DNA from: Osmia lignaria lignaria
Taxonomy: Eukaryota; Arthropoda; Insecta; Hymenoptera; Megachilidae
Direction: 5' to 3'
Assembly: GCF_051020975.1 (NCBI RefSeq)
Contig: NW_027478168.1
Span: 5,022,001-5,086,000 of the forward strand
DNA length: 64,000 nucleotides
The position numbers and the translations under genes were made by a program. Numbering within the stretch: the stretch's first letter is position 1; every line of letters starts with the position of its first letter. This document shows positions 60,555 to 64,000 of this stretch, one piece after another. Under the pieces are notes generated by a model, which had not been told where the DNA came from, searched no databases, and was given only the letters and a program-made list of their open reading frames with translations.

Positions 60555-61842
60555 TTGCAGATTTATCTCAAGGGAAGGGGCCTAACGGACATATTTCGAG
60601 ATATTTCTTCTTCTTGTTGTTCTTCTTCTGCACAGCTAAACTGGAAGTGGCATTTCCAGCTCGCAATAGTTCAGAGTTATCTCAAAGAAAGGGGCCACGG
60701 TGTTTCTGTATCTCTATTATGTTGGTGCGGCTTCGGAACTTTTAAATATCTTGATATATCTCGAGAACTACGCATCTGATCAAAAAATATCATAGAACAT
60801 AAAAAGTAGGAAACTTAATTCTCTACAAAAAAGGTCTGTTAACATTTTGCCATACCTCGCTTCGTTTCCGAGATATTTGCAGATTTATCTCAAGGGAAGG
60901 GGCCTAACGGACATATTTCGAGATATTTCTTCCTCTTGTTGTTCTTCTTCTGCACAGCTAAACTGGAAGTGGCATTTCCAGCTCGCAATAGTGCAGAGTT
61001 ATCTCAAAGAAAGGAGCCACGGTGTTTCTGTATCTCTATTATGTTGGTGCGGCTTCGGCACTTTTAAATATCTTGATATATCTCGATAACTGCGCATCTG
61101 ATCAAAAAATATCATAGAACATAAAAAGTAGGAAACTTAATTCTCTACAAAAAAGGTCTCTTAACATTTTGCCATAGCTCGCTTCGTTTCCGAGATATTT
61201 GCAGATTTATCTCAAGGGAAGGGGCCTAATGGACATATTTCGAGATATTTCTTCTTCTTGTTGTTCTTCTTCTGCACAGCTAAACTGGAAGTGGCATTTC
61301 CAGCTCGCAATAGTGCAGAGTTATCTCAAAGAAAGGGGCCACGGTGTTTCTGTATCTCTATTATGTTGGTGCGGCTTCGGAACTTTTAAATATCTTGATA
61401 TATCTCGAGAACTACGCATCTGATCAAAAAATATCATAGAACATTATAAGTAGGAAACTTAATTCTCTACAAAAAAGGTCTCTTAACATTTTGCCATAGC
61501 TCGCGTCGTTTCCGAGATATTTGCAGATTTATCTCAAGGGAAGGGGCCTAACGGACATATTTCGAGATATTTCTTCTTCTTGTTGTTCTTCTTCTGCACA
61601 GCTAAACTGGAAGTGGCATTTCCAGCTCGCAATAGTGCAGAGTTATCTCAAAGAAAGGAGCCACGGTGTTTCTGTATCTCTATTATGTTGGTGCGGCTTC
61701 GGAACTTTTAAATATCTTGATATATCTCGAGAACTACGCATCTGATCAAAAAATATCATAGAACATAAAAAGTAGGAAACTTAATTCTCTACAAAAAAGG
61801 TCTCTCAACATTTTGCCATAGCTCGCTTCGTTTCCGAGATAT
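60555..61842 (+). repeat. 644-bp dimer, two copies, next to the array edge
   Basis: Four consecutive monomers have the AAACTGG/TTTCCAGC centre and GGCCTAACGG or GGCCTAATGG head. 60,555 and 61,199 have GAAAGGGGCC, while 60,877 and 61,521 have GAAAGGAGCC, so the pattern is a dimer. Private changes are few (TAGTTCAG near 60,669, CATTATAAGTAGG at 61,443, GCTCGCGTCG at 61,500). Confidence 0.82.
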
Positions 61843-62088
61843 TTGCAGATTTATCTCAAGGGAAGGGGCCTGTCGGACATATTTCGAGATATTTCTTCTT
61901 CTTGTTGTTCTTCTTCTGCACAGCTAAGCTGGAAGTGGCATTTGCGGCTCGCACTAGTGCAGAGTTATCTCAAAGAAAGGGGCCACGGTGTTTCTGTATC
62001 TCTATTATGTTGGTGCGGCTTCGGAACTTTTAAATATCTTGATATATCTCGAGAACTACGCATCTGATCAAAAAATATCGTAGAACAT
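61843..62088 (+). repeat. Last, truncated monomer of the array
   Basis: A normal GGCCTGTCGG-type monomer runs for 246 bases and stops after TATCGTAGAACAT. It shows no decay towards the edge. The next bases (TGTTACG) do not match the expected AAAAAGTAGG. Confidence 0.95.
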
Positions 62089-62090
62089 TG

Positions 62091-62124
62091 TTACGTTGCG
62101 CGCGAGTGACGGCGCGCAACGTAA
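62091..62124. repeat. Perfect 13-bp hairpin at the array junction
   Basis: TTACGTTGCGCGC (62,091-62,103) and GCGCGCAACGTAA (62,112-62,124) are exact reverse complements around an 8-base loop (62,104-62,111). It begins two bases inside the non-satellite sequence. Nothing similar occurs in the array. Confidence 0.95.
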
Positions 62125-62148
62125 AAAGGAAAGAGAAGTTTTTTTTTT
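62123..62148 (+). repeat. Purine run followed by T10 tract
   Basis: A purine-only run of 16 bases (62,123-62,138) is followed by ten T (62,139-62,148). A purine run can be a retroelement polypurine tract, but here it lies after the supposed TG end, so the position does not fit that role for a plus-oriented LTR. Confidence 0.6.
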
Positions 62149-62242
62149 AGGTAGTTAAATTTCAATTAATTGGTTGGAATTCAACCCCTAATTCCTGCTT
62201 CCCTATTTTAGCGCGATGGTTGGTATCGCTGCCACCAGTCTC

Positions 62243-62258
62243 GAGCGTATTAACGCTC
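62243..62258. repeat. Short inverted repeat GAGCGT / ACGCTC
   Basis: A 6-bp perfect stem with a 4-base ATTA loop. It lies just after TATCGCTGCCACCAGTCTC. Function unknown. Confidence 0.55.
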
Positions 62259-62344
62259 TCGACAAATTAAAAGACGAAAGACAAAATTGATAAGATATTA
62301 AAAGATTATAATTATTAGCCTTTCGTTGGGTTCGTTCAGCGCTT

Positions 62345-62360
62345 GGTCCCGTACGGGACC
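62345..62360. repeat. Perfect 16-bp palindrome GGTCCCGTACGGGACC
   Basis: The sequence equals its own reverse complement with no central loop. It could be a dimeric protein-binding site or a cruciform. It sits 256 bases from the array edge in otherwise AT-rich sequence. Confidence 0.8.
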
Positions 62361-62588
62361 CTCCTTGAATCTGGGTATGTTGGTAGGCGTGTTTTAACTG
62401 AAACGTGTGAGGTGTGTTCGAAATAAAAGGAAACTGTTTAACTAAATGAAACTGGTTTAATCGTGAATGAAAATCAGGTAATTGCCTAAATTATGAGTTC
62501 AATAATTTAGAAATTTGGTTAAATTGAAAATTACCAGTTCTGCAAAAATGTGAACAAATGTAAAGATGCTTAAGATTAGTTAACAAGG

Positions 62589-62606
62589 TATATATATATA
62601 TATATA
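62589..62606 (+). repeat. (TA)9 microsatellite
   Basis: Nine TA repeats, followed shortly by TATAAAA at 62,611. Confidence 0.9.
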
Positions 62607-62610
62607 TGAA

Positions 62611-62617
62611 TATAAAA
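62611..62617 (+). promoter_or_regulatory. Possible TATA box (TATAAAA)
   Basis: An exact TATAAAA in a plus-strand context, followed by sequence of higher GC. If the flank is a plus-oriented LTR this would suit its U3 promoter. In AT-rich DNA a chance match is common. Confidence 0.25.
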
Positions 62618-62738
62618 CACTCTGATATCACATTTGAAACCGACGAGTATATTACCGGGCGCGTAAAAATGATTATAACAATTTCGCTCTCCGAATTTAA
62701 CTATACGATTGGCGGTTTCCGCCTGCGGTGCACCCCAG

Positions 62739-62902
62739 CCTGAGAAATTCTCGTAATTCTCGAAAGAGCTGGACTAAGGTGCCCTTCGGATGATGGAAAG
62801 AGACTGGAATTGCGAAATTGTAATAACCGAAAATAGTATTTAATATTGGATGATGTCAATACCTCGTACGGTGGAACGATCTGACCTGAGAAATTCTCGT
62901 AA
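62739..62902 (+). repeat. Direct repeat, 146-bp offset, exact 18-base core
   Basis: CCTGAGAAATTCTCGTAA stands at 62,739-62,756 and again at 62,885-62,902. Similarity continues downstream with AGCTGGACTAAGGTGCCC against GGCTGGACCAGATCGCCC and upstream with a shared CGGTG. The core contains GAGAA-A-TTCTC, a small dyad. The two units look like an old duplication of at least 50 bases. Confidence 0.85.
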
Positions 62903-62941
62903 CCTTGAAGGGCTGGACCAGATCGCCCGTTTTGCCAATTG

Positions 62942-63001
62942 AATAAACGTCGTGATCGAAAAATGTAACTGAAACGACTTACCGTTACGGTGTACAATAA
63001 A
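62942..63001 (+). promoter_or_regulatory. Two possible polyadenylation signals (AATAAA)
   Basis: AATAAA occurs at 62,942-62,947 and 62,996-63,001. In an LTR reading they would fall about 330-390 bases after the TATAAAA. Both could be chance. Confidence 0.2.
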
Positions 63002-63463
63002 ATACAAGGTAATTTGCTTGCTAGGTTTGGTGTAATCGCTCGATGATCTGGAATACCAAAGAAACGGTAAGATCGTCGATCACTGCACTTGTCGCGGCGA
63101 GAAACGGATTATTACGGACGAGTACGTCGACGAGAGACAAACGAATAACGATTTACGATTAATTACGATTACAACGAATATAATTACGCGGGGTGAAGTT
63201 AGTACGAAGAACTACGCGAGCAAACGATTTAAAATCGGAAAGAAAAGATAGAAAATTTAGGTAGAAGGAAGATTTTACGTGCGCGTCTGTGAGTCCTTAT
63301 TCAGAATACCGATTATTTTAACTCGCACGGCACTCTGCCTCGCTACGCGGAGGACTTTACCGCAGAGAAAATATCGCGAATTTCCGAATAACTCTGTCTC
63401 TCGGACACACGGGCTCCCGATCACGTACTTACGATTGATCGATCAAGAGTGACAAATTTCGTG

Positions 63464-63494
63464 CGCGATCGACGGCCGAAGGGCCCGTCGCGCG
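63464..63494. repeat. Imperfect GC-rich hairpin
   Basis: CGCG plus CGACGG (63,464-63,467 and 63,470-63,475) pair with CCGTCG plus CGCG (63,485-63,494), with a two-base bulge and a nine-base loop. It lies in a CpG-rich stretch. An ATTGGC (reverse CCAAT-like) follows at 63,563. No gene is visible nearby. Confidence 0.5.
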
Positions 63495-64000
63495 AACATC
63501 GTCCTTGGAGGGGACGGTTTAGCGAATCGTAGCCCGTTTTCGGAAGTGTCGCGTGCCCGGTGATTGGCTAAGACGCGCGAGCTAGACGAAGATCTTTCAT
63601 CCCCTTTCTTTGGTGTTCCTTCCTTTTCTCATTCGTCGCCATGATAGTTTCAACGGTTTTCAGAAACTACGCAGTATTTCTCGTCATACATATAATTAAT
63701 TAACGGCATTTATTCGAGATGTAACTATTAGTTTAATTGGTGTGCAATTTGAGATTTGATATTGAAATATAAATTAAAATTGAAATATCGGGTTTGATAG
63801 GAAACCGTCGTTCGTATATCGTGATTGAATTATTCATCCCGATTTGCAATAAAACAGTATGATTTTATATGTTTAACAGCGGATGATGCGCTTACGGTGG
63901 TTGTAACGCCGTGGCGTATTATGCAATCTATCGCGCATTAAAACTATCGCCTCGATATATTCGGTATTTTGCATTTTATAAATTTTAAACAATTCTAGAT

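Larger units (their letters stand above)
1..62088. repeat. Satellite DNA array, 322-bp monomer, about 192.8 copies
   Basis: The same 322-bp unit repeats head to tail with no inversion and no interruption. A fixed landmark (TTGCAGAT or its variants) recurs at 17, 339, 661, 983 and so on. It stays in register at +322 up to 11,609, gains one base twice (before 11,932 and before 13,221), and then stays in perfect 322 register for 150 monomers from 13,543 to 61,843. The first base falls inside a monomer, so the array continues to the left. Monomers differ by a handful of substitutions, mostly at the same recurring positions. Hand count of one monomer (339-660) gives 39% GC and a CpG observed/expected ratio near 0.9. 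Such arrays are typical of centromeric, pericentromeric or other heterochromatin; which of these applies here cannot be told from the sequence. I do not recognise the family by name. Confidence 0.99.
62089..64000. mobile_element. Non-satellite flank, possibly the end of an LTR retrotransposon
   Basis: The flank starts with TGTTACG directly on an intact satellite monomer. LTRs begin with TG, and the break in the middle of a monomer looks like an insertion point. The 4-5 bases before it (ACAT or AACAT) would be one half of a target duplication. The flank contains a junction hairpin, a TATAAAA, two AATAAA and direct repeats, but no long open frame. I find no clear LTR 3' end, primer-binding site, gag or pol sequence in the 1.9 kb, so the element type and its orientation are unproven. 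An alternative is ordinary host DNA at a true array boundary. From 63,000 onward I see nothing gene-like; 63,050-63,560 is CpG-rich and the last 300 bases are AT-rich. Confidence 0.4.

Noticed and set aside
1..62088. CRISPR array
   Set aside because: The whole 322-bp unit is repeated with no unique spacers, and the repeat is about ten times longer than a CRISPR repeat.
1..62088. rDNA intergenic spacer or rRNA repeats
   Set aside because: No rRNA-like sequence is present, and the unit is far too short and uniform.
1..62088. Telomeric repeat tract
   Set aside because: No TTAGG, TTAGGG or similar short repeat is present at either side of the array in this window.
62089..62124. Helitron 3' end, because of the hairpin near a junction
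   Set aside because: On the minus strand the hairpin is followed by CAAT and not by CTRR-T, so the canonical Helitron end is absent.
62089..62600. tRNA primer-binding site beginning TGG (62,221 region, TGGTATCGCTGCC)
   Set aside because: The reverse complement does not give a believable tRNA T-arm and acceptor end, and no CA-terminated LTR end precedes it.
62701..62997. 98-residue minus-strand open frame in the flank
   Set aside because: It starts at TTG, has no recognisable domain, and overlaps the direct repeats, which give it an internally repeated look (SPALSRITRISQ and GPALQGYENFSG). I see no evidence that it is coding.
63209..63675. AACTACGC words in the flank (near 63,210 and 63,665) shared with the satellite tail
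   Set aside because: Only 8-10 bases match and the context differs. This is too little to claim that the flank and satellite share ancestry.

Overview
Eukaryotic, non-coding window. Bases 1 to about 62,088 are one uninterrupted head-to-tail satellite DNA array with a 322-bp monomer. About 192.8 monomers are visible and the array runs off the left edge of the window. The last 1.9 kb (62,089-64,000) is unrelated, single-copy-looking sequence with no convincing gene. I see no protein-coding gene, rRNA, tRNA or CRISPR array anywhere. A short open frame of about 74 codons recurs in nearly every monomer, but it is a by-product of repetition: it has a TTG and not an ATG start, single-base changes break it freely, and most variation in it changes the amino acid.

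Organism: long homogeneous satellite DNA of this size means a eukaryote, probably an arthropod. By hand count the monomer at 339-660 is 39% GC with 11 CpG against about 12 expected. The right flank is also rich in CpG. CpG is therefore not depleted, which fits an insect with little germline CpG methylation. The look of the flank (CpG-rich, AT-rich background, a TG-initiated hairpin like some insect LTR ends) makes me lean to Hymenoptera, at low confidence.

Layout: 1-11,608 is a mosaic of monomer variants with local 644-bp and 1,288-bp periodicities. 11,609-14,186 is a 1,289-bp tetramer duplication marked by a shared one-base insertion. 14,187-21,592 holds overlapping 3-mer and 4-mer duplications. 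21,593-29,642 holds an interspersed 3-mer block and a tandem 6-mer (1,932 bp). 29,643-44,132 is a mosaic with three separate 5-mer (1,610 bp) repetitions. 44,133-46,386 is a 3-mer duplication. 46,387-49,928 has a dimer repeated nine monomers apart. 50,895-59,910 is the most ordered part, a 9- to 10-monomer higher-order repeat in three copies. 60,555-61,842 is a 644-bp dimer repeated twice beside the edge. The array then stops abruptly, inside an intact monomer, at a TG dinucleotide followed by a perfect 13-bp hairpin. The likeliest reading is the end of an LTR retrotransposon inserted into the satellite.

Nothing here acts as a gene system. The biology is that of concerted evolution: near-complete length conservation, modular sequence variants shuffled between monomers, and repeated unequal exchange at several block sizes. 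The array could be centromeric or pericentromeric heterochromatin, but the sequence alone does not prove that.
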